DNA from: Paralithodes platypus
Lineage: Eukaryota; Arthropoda; Malacostraca; Decapoda; Lithodidae
Direction: 5' to 3'
DNA: 64,000 nucleotides
Assembly (NCBI GenBank): GCA_032716605.1
Contig: CM064573.1
Coordinates: 8,037,719 to 8,101,718 of the forward strand
The translations under genes were made by a program, and so were the position numbers. The first letter of the stretch is position 1. The number at the start of each line of letters is the position of its first letter. The notes under the pieces were generated by a model that saw only the letters and a program-made list of their open reading frames with translations, ran no database searches and was not told where the DNA came from. Shown here one piece after another: positions 54,701-64,000 of the stretch.

Positions 54701-55076
54701 CACAGTATCTCGTCTCGTCTGGTGGAATAGATAGTTATATTTTATCATACCAGACACGCCCATAGTATCTCGTCTGGTGGAATAGATAGTTATATTTTAT
54801 CATACCAGACACGCCCACAGTATCTCGTCTGGTGGAATAGATAGTTATATTTTATCATACCAGACACGCCCATAGTATCTCGTCTGGTGGAATAGATAGT
54901 TATATTGTATCATACCAGACACGCCCACAGTATCTCGTCTGGTGGAATAGATAGTTATATTTTATCATACCAGACACGCCCACAGTATCTCGTCTGGTGG
55001 AATAGATAGTTATATTTTATCATACCAGACACGCCCATAGTATCTCGTCTGGTGGAATAGGTAGTTATATTTTATT
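51712..55076. repeat. 55 bp satellite, about 61 copies
   Basis: Units contain taccagacacgcccacagta, tctcgtctggtggaatag(a/g)t and agttatattt(c/t)atca. ACCAGAC and GTCTGGT are perfect 7 bp inverted repeats around a 16 bp loop. Variants occur in blocks: g-t-tttat at the left end, a-t-ttcat dominant at 53.1-54.6 kb. Confidence 0.95.
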
Positions 55077-55101
55077 ATTTTCCTGTTGAGTACCATGTCA
55101 G

Positions 55102-55456
55102 TTAAGGGAGCCCACCTCGTTTTTTGTTATCTCTCCCTCTCTCCCTCTCTCCCTCTCTCTCTGGCTTGTATTCATTCGGCCCCATTCAGCCTACTGTTTT
55201 AAGACGTTTATCCCCATCCAGGTGTCGATTTTTTGTGTTTGTGTCAGCAGGCTCAATCTGTACATTTTTCGATAGAAAAATGTCTCCGGCGAAGCCGGAT
55301 TTCTCCATACAATGCTGGCTCGCTATCGCTCGCCAGGAAAACATCGATACCTAGATGGGGATAAACGTCTTATAACAGTTGGCTGAATGGGGCCGAATGG
55401 ATACAAGCCAGAGAAAGAAAGGAAAGGAGAGAAAAAAATCCGGTGAGCCCCCTTAA
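55102..55456. mobile_element. MITE family B, full-length
   Basis: TTAAGGGAGCCCACCTCG and CGGTGAGCCCCCTTAA; the left core is deleted between cgattttttgtg and tgtcagcagg. Confidence 0.87.
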
Positions 55457-55636
55457 CTAATAGCCTAGGTACTTTAAATACAAGCAACCTAGTAAGGACC
55501 AGTTAAAAGAGTAAATTATAGAATCTCATTTACTTCAATATTATAATCCTTTATGTTTAATAGCCGAAAACACCGCTATCATAATCAAACTGGAATTAAT
55601 CAGCATTCAGAATTCACGGGAAGCGCCTATGCATAT

Positions 55637-56074
55637 TAAGGGGGACGGGCGTATTAAGGGGGGACGGGCGTATTAAGGGGGGACGGGCGTATTAAGGGGG
55701 GACGGGCGTATTAGGGGAGGAGGGTCGTATAAAGGGGGGAGGGGCGTATTAAGGGGGGAGGGGGGTATTAAGGGGGGACGGGCGTATTAAGGGGGGACGG
55801 GCGTATTAAGGGGGGACGGGCGTATTAAGGGGGGACGAGCGTATTAAGGGGGGACGGGCGTATTAAGGGGGGACGAGCGTAATTAAGGGGGGACGGGCAT
55901 ATTAAGGGGGGACGGGCGTATTAAGGGGGGACGGGCGTATTAAGGGGGGACGGGCGTATTAAGGGGGGACGGGCGTATTAAGGGGGGACGGGCGTATTAA
56001 GGGGGGACGGGCGTATTAAGGGGGGACGGGCGTATTAAGGGGGGACGGGCGTATTAAGGGGGGACGGGCGTATT
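55637..56074. repeat. 19 bp G-rich minisatellite, about 23 copies
   Basis: Unit gtattaaggggggacgggc. It includes TTAAGGGGGG, the exact terminus of MITE family B, and gives several G-runs of 3-6 per 40 bases on one strand. Confidence 0.95.
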
Positions 56075-56089
56075 TATTTTCATATTGTT

Positions 56090-56421
56090 TTAGCTTTCTA
56101 TTATTTGTTAGTGTCCTCCCTAGATCTCCATTAAGCTGTAATAAACATCCCCTAGACCCCCCTTCAAGATAAATTTGTAAATTTTTCGGTAGAAAATTGT
56201 CCCGGCCGATTACTCTTAAAATTACAGGCTCGCTATCGCTCGCCAGGAAAAAATCGACACCTAAATGGTACGAAAGGTCTTATTATTGACAAAGAAATGA
56301 GGAGTAGTCTTAAAATCGCCAAAGTAATGGATCGAACATTTTAAAATTTAAAAACCAGTGGGGCTAAACACAAAGGAAAAGGTGGGCCATAAAAAGCGGC
56401 CTCTCCCCCCCCCCCCCTTAA
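56090..56421 (-). mobile_element. MITE family A variant, reverse
   Basis: From tgtcctccctagatctccat to the poly-C expanded end cctctcccccccccccccct then taa. The stem-loop has lost one arm (ccggccgattactc). Confidence 0.8.
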
Positions 56422-56539
56422 AGCTTATCCGTTCCTCTTTATATGAATATGATTCCACACCACCCAGGGGATTTATTACCACTTCTCTAGTCTGGGTCGG
56501 GGTGCAGTTCAAATATTATCTATCTATCTATCTATCTAT

Positions 56540-56670
56540 CTACTCAGGCCCAACCCCCACTCTTCCTGTTTTTTTTGTTTTTTTTTTTTTTTTTTTTTTG
56601 GGGGGGGGGGGGGGGGGGGCGACTCAAGACAGAGCCAGAATAGGGACAACACAAAAACACAACAGAAAAC
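56540..56670 (+). repeat. Dispersed repeat K, second copy
   Basis: caggcccaacccccactctt, poly-T then poly-G, cgactcaagacagagccaga and atagggacaacacaa; reverse of 6340-6455. Confidence 0.7.
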
Positions 56671-56836
56671 AATGAACACACAAAAACAAAATCCAAATTC
56701 ACCCACATATTACATCTATCATCCATCTACTCCAGCCTTATGAGTGTTGCTGCCCAGTAGGCTGTTGACAAATAGTTTATAATATTATTATTATTATTAT
56801 TATCAATCATCTAATATCTGCCTATCAATATTATTT

Positions 56837-57140
56837 TTATCTACTGTTTTAAGACGTTTATCCCCATGCAGGTGTTAATTTTTTCCTGGCGAGCGGTAGC
56901 AAGCCAGCATATTTGTTTTAAATGTTTTTTACAGCAGGCTAAATTTGTACATTTTTCGAAAGAAAAATTTCTCCGGCGAAGCCGGATTTCTCCATACAAT
57001 GCTGGCTCGCTAACGCTCGCCAGGAAGAAATCGACACCTAGATGGGGATAAACGTCTTAAAACAGTTGGCTGAATGGGGCCGAATGGATACAAGCCAGGG
57101 AAAGAAAGGAAAGGAGAGGAAAAAAGCCGGTGAGCCCCCT
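56837..57140. mobile_element. MITE family B, ends lost
   Basis: ctactgttttaagacgttta to aaaagccggtgagccccct; the outer left 50 bp are missing and the right end runs into (CT)n and (TA)n. Confidence 0.82.
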
Positions 57141-57147
57141 CTCTCTC

Positions 57148-57189
<42 letters not shown>

Positions 57190-57629
57190 CTGTATATATA
57201 TTTAGATAATTATATCATCATCATCTCCGATGCTTTGTCTCCCCTGGGAATCCCCTGCTAAAGGATAGCGATGACAAAAACGTCTCCAGGCTACTTTGTT
57301 GAGACATGCTTCCTTTGACCGTGACAAAATGCCCCTTCCACTACGTGGGAATTTTCCTCAATATATTTTTCCACTTTAATTTCTCATACCAAAGGTGGTC
57401 TTAAACAACCAAGGTGACATGACACATCCTGGTCTCTCTTCTACACTGAGCTCAAAACCCTAAAGAAGCTTAACACCTACCTTCATATTTACCAATATAC
57501 AGTATTACTATTAAAAGATCATATTTTATGTGTGTTCAATTGTTCCGCCAATTTTAGCCAGTGAAACGTTGCAATTAAGATGTAGACCTTTGTTTAGTGT
57601 ATCGCCTGTTCTGATCACCTCTTCTTCAT

Positions 57630-57672
<43 letters not shown>

Positions 57673-58050
57673 TCATCTATCAGTTTATCTTTCTACCAAG
57701 TACCTTTCTCTCTATAGTTATATTTTTACTAAAACTGAATGGACTGGATACGTGCAAATTTATCTTGAAAGGGTGTCTGGAGCACCTGTTTTTATTGTTA
57801 TTTTTATATATTTTTTATATTATTTTCTGTTTAGCTTAAAGGGGACTGGGCGGGGGGGGGGGGGGGAATGAAACATAATAGGAATGGCTCGAAAATTGCA
57901 ATAATAAAAATAAATAAATAATAAATAAAAATATCTATTATATTCTACACAAGGGAAAAAAAAAACCTTGACAATATTTCCGGAAGCATGGGATATGTGT
58001 TTAGGAGAAAGATATATTTATTGGTTTATCAATAAATATATTTAAATATT
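57141..58050. other. AT-rich sequence with TA repeats, no gene seen
   Basis: (TA)n at 57153-57183 and 57635-57667, poly-G at 57852-57867. The block 57225-57330 (gatgctttgtctcccctggg) looks like ordinary single-copy sequence; no frame or motif supports a product. Confidence 0.5.
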
Positions 58051-58054
58051 TATT

Positions 58055-58400
58055 CGTTATTCTTAGTTTCCTACCTAGACCTCCATCCAGCTTTACAAAT
58101 ATATACACTCCCCTAAGACCCTCTTTCCAGATGAATGTGTACGTTTTCGGTAGTAAAATGTCCCAGTCAAAGGCTTGTTTACACGCTCGCTATCGCTCGC
58201 CAAGAAAAATACGATACCTAGGCTAAATGGCAACAGAAGTCTTAATATTGACAAAGAAATAAGGCTATGGATCTTAAGATCGCCAAAGTAAAGCAGCGAA
58301 CGTCGTAAAATCTCAAAAACTAGTGAAAACCTCAAAAACTAGTGAAAATCTCAAAAACTAGTGAGGTTTTAAACATGAGGGAGAGGGGGGTCCAGAAAAG
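58055..58400 (-). mobile_element. MITE family A variant, reverse, diverged
   Basis: ttagtttcctacctagacct to aaacatgagggagagggggg; contains three tandem (a)aacctcaaaaactagtga units (58310-58362). Confidence 0.72.
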
Positions 58401-58740
58401 AAACAAAAATCAAAAGGCCAGCAGTTGGGCCCGGTAGAACCTCGGCAAGCTAATATATCGCCACACTCTGACGGTATATCTGTACATTTTTCGGTAGGGA
58501 AATATCTCGTTAATTACAAGCTCACCAGAAAAGTATCCAAACTAAATGGGAAACACGTCTAAACATCGCCTTACTACTATGGATAAATAGTGGCGCTCCC
58601 AGAACACCACCCTTGGGTTAGATACAGCGAATTAAATACCCCCATCCCCCAACACACACACTCTCTCTCTTTCTCACATACACGGGCTCTCTACATACTG
58701 TTTGTTTCTGCCTCCATATATTCAGTATATATACAGTATA

Positions 58741-58743
<3 letters not shown>

Positions 58744-58776
<33 letters not shown>

Positions 58777-58782
58777 TATACC

Positions 58783-58866
<84 letters not shown>
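58744..58866. repeat. (TA)n microsatellite
   Basis: Over 100 bp, with two cagtata(c/t)(t/c)gta interruptions. Tyr-Ile frames over it are artefacts. Confidence 0.95.
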
Positions 58867-58871
<5 letters not shown>

Positions 58872-58934
58872 CTATCTCTCATTCGTTATGTTTATGTTCC
58901 CAACACTCACTCACTCACTCACTCTCTCTCCCTC

Positions 58935-59280
58935 TCTTGAAGTTATTAAGATACTTAATGAGTTTGGTAATGTGGATTACAGCAAACATTTTAGCCTCAG
59001 TAAACATGCAACACGCAACCATGGCTGGAAATTAGAATTGAAAAGATTCAGCACTAGTATTTTTTGTGGTAACCTTTTTAGATCTGTTCTACCTGGAACA
59101 AACTTCCCGCAAAAGTTGTAAACAGTTCTTCAGAAGAGAGTATATAGTATTGTGCATACTCTGTAATGAATGTAGTGCACCAAACAATCTCTCTCCTTCC
59201 ACTTCGAGTATCTCCCCGGCATGGACCGCAAGGTCTCTGACATATAACTATTCCTTGTAACTCCTTGTAACTCTTGTTGT
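58935..59280 (+). mobile_element. LINE C-terminal fragment after a CT tract
   Basis: LEVIKILNEFGNVDYSKHFS, LSKHATRNHGWKLELKRFST and, after a frameshift, the NLFRSVLPGTNFPQKL remnant. This matches the 'VFKIL.GF..VDYS.FF.LS...TRGH..KL' end of CR1-like elements. The 3' part reads cttgtaactccttgtaactc, a short tandem tail. Confidence 0.7.
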
Positions 59281-59431
59281 TCCACTTACAGTACAGTACA
59301 TTATTTTAGATCTTCCTGTTTTACCAGATAAATGTCTTTACTTTATTTTATTTGTTTCAATTTGCAGGCCCTCTGAGAATGTTCTTGACATGAGAGTAAG
59401 TAGCTTGTTACCATCTCCACACACCCTCTTT

Positions 59432-59512
<81 letters not shown>

Positions 59513-59820
59513 ATACTCGTAGTTTGTACCCTTTTGATTCCAAGAGATCCTTCTTGAGTTGAATAATCTATTAAATTGAAGCTAGCCCGTAATATAAACA
59601 AATATACACATCATTTTAGAAAACACATCAAGCAAAACGTAAATATATGAAGAAAAAAAACTATTTGCATAAATTTGGAACATGTTTGTGATTCATCAAA
59701 TAAAACGGTGTTGTAATGAAAGCCAAATTAGTAATGTTTACAATATTGTGCTCAATTTAAAATTCCTAATACAATATGTGTATTAGTTTGGTCACAACTC
59801 ATGTGTTCTATGGTGAACAC
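59281..59820. other. AT-rich spacer with a CT microsatellite
   Basis: (CT)n at 59431-59510. No gene or element recognised in the rest. Confidence 0.6.
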
Positions 59821-60200
59821 TTAAGGGGGGTGACCTGTTTTGTTCTGTCCTTTTCTATCTTTTTCTGCCTTGTATCCACTTGGCCCCATTCAGCCTACTG
59901 TTTTAAGACGCTGATCCCCATCCAGGTGTCAATTGTTTACTGGTGAGCGGTAGCGAGCCAGCATATTTGTTATTTTTGTTTGACAGCAGGCTGAATTTGT
60001 AAATTTTTTGATAGAAAAATTTCTCCGGCGAAGCCGGATTTCTTCATATAATGCTGGCTCGCTATCGCTCGCCAGGAAGAAATCGACACCTAGATGGGGA
60101 TAAATGTCTTAAAACAGTTGGCTGAATGGGGCCGAATGGATATAAGCCAGAGAAAGAGAGAAGAGGACAGAAATAACAAAAAGCAGGTCACCCCCCTTAA
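59821..60200. mobile_element. MITE family B, full-length
   Basis: TTAAGGGGGGTGACCTG and CAGGTCACCCCCCTTAA: perfect ends. Very close to the copies at 46774 and 62106, suggesting recent spread. Confidence 0.93.
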
Positions 60201-60227
60201 TTTGTCACACGATAATGATGCCATTTT

Positions 60228-60440
60228 TGGCGGTAACACACGAGCGCTATTTCACTCAACATTTATCCTCAACACTGGTCTGGCAGTTATGGGGTTAACA
60301 TTATATATTTGTCTGTCACCTAAATTCATCTACTATCAGTCTAGTTTCCGATACCAGTGCAAAATATTCCAGAAATGTTGCCAGAAAAATGTTGATCATC
60401 GAATGTTGACTATAAAATCTCTCGTGTGATACCGGCTTTA
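60228..60440. mobile_element. MITE family C, reverse
   Basis: gcggtaacacacgagcgct at the left and atctctcgtgtgataccggc at the right; antiparallel to the other three copies. Confidence 0.85.
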
Positions 60441-60480
60441 CTATGGTATTTTGGAAGATCGTTGTATTCTATAACAAATG

Positions 60481-60695
60481 TACAATCGCGCTTATAAGTC
60501 ATGTCCCAGCTGTCATTACGTTTGCCTTGCTCTGTGCTGTCTTAATGTCTGTCAGATGTTGAATAGGGTGGGTAAGTGTAGGAACATGGTTGTATATCTC
60601 ACTCGAAAAGAAGACATGTTGTGTAAATATTGCTGATACCAACTATTGATCAAAACATACTTGGTGCCGAGACATGACTTATTAGCGCCACTGTA
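60481..60695. mobile_element. MITE family D, full-length
   Basis: TACAATCGCGCTTATAAGTC and GACTTATTAGCGCCACTGTA, TA at both ends; reverse of the copy at 5893. Confidence 0.82.
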
Positions 60696-60814
60696 CACAT
60701 TGATCTGGAAGGGGTATCTTGAGGAAGCATGTTTACAGTTGATAATAATCCCTGAGGCGGGAACTAAAACAATAATTAATATATGTATAAACCAATAAAT
60801 AACACCTACCCCCT

Positions 60815-61205
60815 TTAAGGGGGGCCACTTACTTTTTTTTCTCTTTCTCTCCTTTTCTCTCTTTCTCTGGCTTGTATCCATTCGGCCCCATTCAGCCAAC
60901 TGTTTTAAGCCAACTGTTTATCCCCATACAGGTGTTGATTTCTTCCTGGCGAGCGATAGCGAGCCAGCACTGTATGGAGAAATCCGGCTTCGCCGGAGAC
61001 ATTTTTCTATCGAAAAATGTACAAATTTAGCTTGCTGTCAAAACAAATATATATATATGCTGACTCGCTACCGCTCGCCAGGAAAATATTGACACCTTGA
61101 TGGGGGTAAACGTCTTCAAACAGTAGGCTGAATGGGACCGAATGGATACAAGCCAAACAGAGAGGGAGAGAAAGAGAAATACAGCGAGGTGGGGGGCTCC
61201 CTTAA
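60815..61205. mobile_element. MITE family B, full-length
   Basis: TTAAGGGGGGCCACTTAC and GAGGTGGGGGGCTCCCTTAA. An 11 bp duplication (gccaactgttt) lies at 60895-60917. Confidence 0.88.
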
Positions 61206-61412
61206 CCCCTTCACCACCATGACGTCATTTTCGTCATATTCTGGATACCATTAGACGATTCTCTTCAGCTTATAATCTAAAGGACTCAACGGGGGGGTAA
61301 ATGCTATCTCAATAAGCCATCGGAGAAGTATACAGAAGGTCATTCTTAAGCTGCGTACCATTGTTAGCTAGAATAATCGGTTAAAAAGGCGTCATTGTAG
61401 TGAACTGGTCAA
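61202..61412. mobile_element. MITE family F, copy 6
   Basis: ttaaccccttcaccaccatg to aaggcgtcattgtagtgaac; shares its left TTAA with the B element. Confidence 0.65.
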
Positions 61413-61486
61413 AAGGCAGCTCAAGACACTTCTCAAGCTGAAACAAGCAATGTCCTATGCCGTGTTCCAAGTAGGTATGTCAGAAA

Positions 61487-61852
61487 TTAAGGGGAGACTG
61501 GCCGTTTGTTTGGTCTATTAATTCATTTATTTGTTTTAGTTTCCTCCCTAGACCTCCATCAAGCTTAGAGAAACACCCCCTAGACCCCCAATCAAGATAA
61601 ATTTGTACATTTTTCGGTAGAAAAATGTTCCGGCCGAACGCCGATTCCTCTTAAAATTGCAGGCTCGCTATTGCTCGCCAGGAAAAAAGTCGACACCTAA
61701 ATGGCACGTAAGGTCTTAAAATTGACAACGAAATGGGGCGAAAGGTGTTAAAATCGCCAAACTAATGGGCCGAACGTCTTATAATCTCAAAACTAGTGGG
61801 GCTAAACATTAGGGAGAAGGGGGTCCAGAAAAACGGTCTGCCTCCCCTTAAG
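61487..61852 (-). mobile_element. MITE family A variant, reverse
   Basis: TTAAGGGGAGACTGGCCG to GGTCTGCCTCCCCTTAA. The hairpin stem is broken (ccggccgaacgccgatt). Confidence 0.87.
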
Positions 61853-61892
61853 TATGCGGCAGAGGTTCCGGTTAGTGAAGCGGGTGTGAGGG

Positions 61893-62109
61893 TAAAGCCG
61901 GTATCACACGAGAGCTTTTATAGTCAACATTCAATGATCAACATTTTTCTGGCAACATTTCTGAAATATGTTGCACTGGTATCGGAAACTAGACTGATGA
62001 TAGATGAATTTAGGCAACATACAAATATTAAATGTTGACCTCATAAGCTGCCAGACCAGTGTTGAGGATAAATGTTGAGTGAAAAAGCTCTCGTGTGATA
62101 CCGGCTTAA
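61893..62109. mobile_element. MITE family C, sharing TTAA with a B element
   Basis: taaagccggtatcacacgag to ctcgtgtgataccggcttaa. Confidence 0.9.
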
Positions 62110-62487
62110 GGGGGGTGACCTGTTTTTGTTCTGTCCTTTTCTAGCTTTCTCTGGCTTGTATCCATTTGGCCCCATTCAGCCTACTGTTTTAAGACGTTTA
62201 TCCCCATCCAGGTGTCAATTTTTTACTGGTGAGCGGTAGCGAGCCAGCATATTTTTTATTTTTGTTTGACAGCAGGCTAAATTTGTACATTTTTCGATAG
62301 AAAAATGTCTCCGGCGAAGACGGATTTCTTCATATAATGCTGGCTCGCTATCGCTCGCCAGGAAGAAATCGACACCTAGATGGGGGATAAACGTCTTAAA
62401 ATAGTTGGCTGAATGGGGCCGAAAGGATACAAGCCAGAGAAAGAGAGCAAAGGAGAGAAATAACAAAAAGCAGGTCACCCCCCTTAA
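62106..62487. mobile_element. MITE family B, full-length
   Basis: TTAAGGGGGGTGACCTG and CAGGTCACCCCCCTTAA. Hairpin reads tccggcgaagacgga with one mismatch. Confidence 0.93.
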
Positions 62488-62499
62488 AGGACAAAGCGA

Positions 62500-64000
62500 T
62501 GGTGTTTGGCAAAACAGCTGCAGGGGCCTGAGAGGAGGTAAAGCAGCTGCAGGGGCCTGAGAGGAGGTGAAGCAGCTGCAGGGGCCTGAGAGGAGGTAAA
62601 GCAGCTGCAGGGGCCTGAGAGGAGGTAAAGCAGCTGCAGGGGCCTGAGAGGAGGTAAAGCAGCTTCAGGGGCCTGAGAGGAGGTAAAGCAGCTGCAGGGG
62701 CCTGAGAGGAGGTAAAGCAGCTGCAGGGGCCTGAGAGGAGGTACAGCAGCTGCAGGGGCCTGAGAGGAGGTAAAGCAGCTGCAGGGGCCTGAGAGGAGGT
62801 AAAGCAGCTGCAGGGGCCTGAGAGGAGGTAAAGCAGCTGCAGGGGCCTGAGAGGAGGTAAAGCAGCTGCAGGGGCCTGAGAGGAGGTACAGCAGCTGCAG
62901 GGGCCTGAGAGGAGGTAAAGCAGCTGCAGGGGCCTGAGAGGAGATACAGCAGGTGCAGGGGCCTGAGAGGAGGCAAAGCAGCTGCAGGGGCCTGAGAGGA
63001 GGTAAAGCAGCTGCAGGGGCCAGGGGCCTGAGAGGAGGTAATGCAGCTGCAGGGGCCTGAGAGGAGGCAAAACAGGTGCAGGGGCCTGAGAGGAGGCAAA
63101 GCAGCTGCAGGGGCCTGAGAGGAGGTAAAACAGCTGCAGGGGCCTGAGAGGAGGTAAAGCAGCTGCAGGGGCCTGAGAGGAGGCAAAGCAGCTGCAGGGG
63201 CCTGAGAGGAGGTAAAGCAGCTGCAGGGACCTGAGAGGAGGTAAAGCAGCTGCAGGGCCCTGAGACGAGGTAAAGCAGCTGCAGGGGCCTGAGAGGAGGT
63301 AAAGCAGCTGCAGGGGCCTGAGAGGAGGCAAAGCAGCTGCAGGGGCCTGAGAGGAGGTAAAGCAGCTGCAGGGGCCTGAGAGGAGGTAAAGCAGCTGCAG
63401 GGCCCTGAGAGGAGGTAAAGCAGCTGCAGGGCCCTGAGAGGAGGTAAAGCAGCTGCAGGGGCCTGAGAGGAGGTAAAGCAGCTGCAGGGGCCTGAGAGGA
63501 GGCAAAGCAGCTGCAGGGGCCTGAGAGGAGGTAAAGCAGCTGTAGGGGCCTGAGAGGAGGTAAAGCAGCTGCAGGGGCCTGAGAGGAGATAAAGCAGCTG
63601 CAGGGGCCTGAGAGGAGGTAAAGCTGCTGCAGGGGCCTGAGAGGAGGTAAAGCAGCTGCAGGGGCCTGAGAGGAGGTAAAGCAGCTGCAGGGGCCTGAGA
63701 GGAGGTAAAGCAGCTGCAGGGGCCTGAGAGGAGGTAAAGCAGCTGTAGGGGCCTGAGAGGAGGTAAAGCAGCTGCAGGGCCCTGAGACGAGGTAAAGCAG
63801 CTGCAGGGGCCTGAGAGGAGGTAAAGCAGCTGCAGGGGCCTGAGAGGAGATAAAGCAGCTTCAGGGGCCTGAGAAGAGGTAAAGCAGCTTCAGGGGCCTG
63901 AGAGGAGATAAAGCAGCTGCAGGGGCCTGAGAGGAGGTAAAGCAGCTGCAGGGGCCTGAGAGGAGGTAAAGCACCTGCAGGGGCCTGAGAGGAGGTAAAG
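62500..64000. repeat. 29 bp minisatellite, about 52 copies, open at window end
   Basis: Units contain aaagcagctgcaggggcctg and agaggaggt. Variants: aaacaggtgcagg, cagggccctgag, gaggagata. Each unit has a CAGCTG palindrome. Minus-strand Leu/Pro/Ser frames up to 369 residues come from the lack of stops in the unit. Confidence 0.95.

Noticed and set aside
62396..63505. 369-codon Leu/Pro-rich minus-strand frame
   Set aside because: It arises from the 29 bp minisatellite; another phase over the same DNA is also open.

Overview
The window looks like intronic and intergenic DNA from a large, repeat-rich invertebrate genome. I infer an arthropod, most likely a decapod crustacean, from the mass of CT/GA, CA and AT microsatellites, the LINE, Penelope and MITE content, and an invertebrate-type cyclic-nucleotide-gated (CNG) channel gene. 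The species cannot be named from sequence alone. Nothing bacterial or viral is evident: there are no operons, CRISPR arrays or rRNA genes, and no tRNA gene other than tRNA-derived SINEs.

The only clear host gene is a CNG-type cation channel on the minus strand. Three exons with consistent splice phases encode the pre-S1 segment (9063-8884), S1-S2 (6302-6140) and S3-S4 (3714-3528). A weak candidate for an earlier exon lies at 23395-23266. The pore, S6, C-linker and cyclic-nucleotide-binding exons must lie beyond position 1. Around each exon lie partial tandem copies running from mid-exon across one splice site into the intron ('exon shadows'). Two of these shadows, at 8531-8625 and 1041-1100, keep an open frame and a canonical donor.

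The rest is transposable elements and satellites. Non-LTR retrotransposons: one family with 3' decamer-like repeats recurs at 1438, 2604, 17172, 18735, 40692 (minus) and 48466, mostly embedded in CT microsatellites; other LINE pieces lie at 1-445, 7862-8196, 36290-36745, 40788, 41530-42460, 51632 and 58935. At 49691-50757 there is a Penelope-like element: a GIY-YIG C-terminus, a short spacer with a TATA-like box and a hammerhead-ribozyme-like motif, then the N-terminus of a second copy. Short DNA transposons fall into named families used below: A (about 335 bp) and B (about 380 bp foldback), both flanked by TTAA and sharing a core; C (about 215 bp, TTAA); D (TA-flanked); F and G (TTAA-flanked, about 215-245 bp); H (long terminal inverted repeats, TIRs); J (TA-flanked hairpin). 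A tRNA-derived SINE occurs three times.

About fourteen minisatellites occupy roughly a quarter of the window. The largest are 42492-46128 (45 bp unit, about 80 copies), 51712-55076 (55 bp, about 61 copies), 30678-32622 (28 bp, about 69 copies) and 62500-64000 (29 bp, running off the end). Several appear to have grown from the end of a neighbouring mobile element. The long open frames over these arrays are not genes. A 100-base N gap at 15837-15936 is flanked by two near-identical copies of one segment, which looks like an assembly false duplication. The stretch from about 18.7 to 26 kb carries many scattered indels and may be poorly polished.
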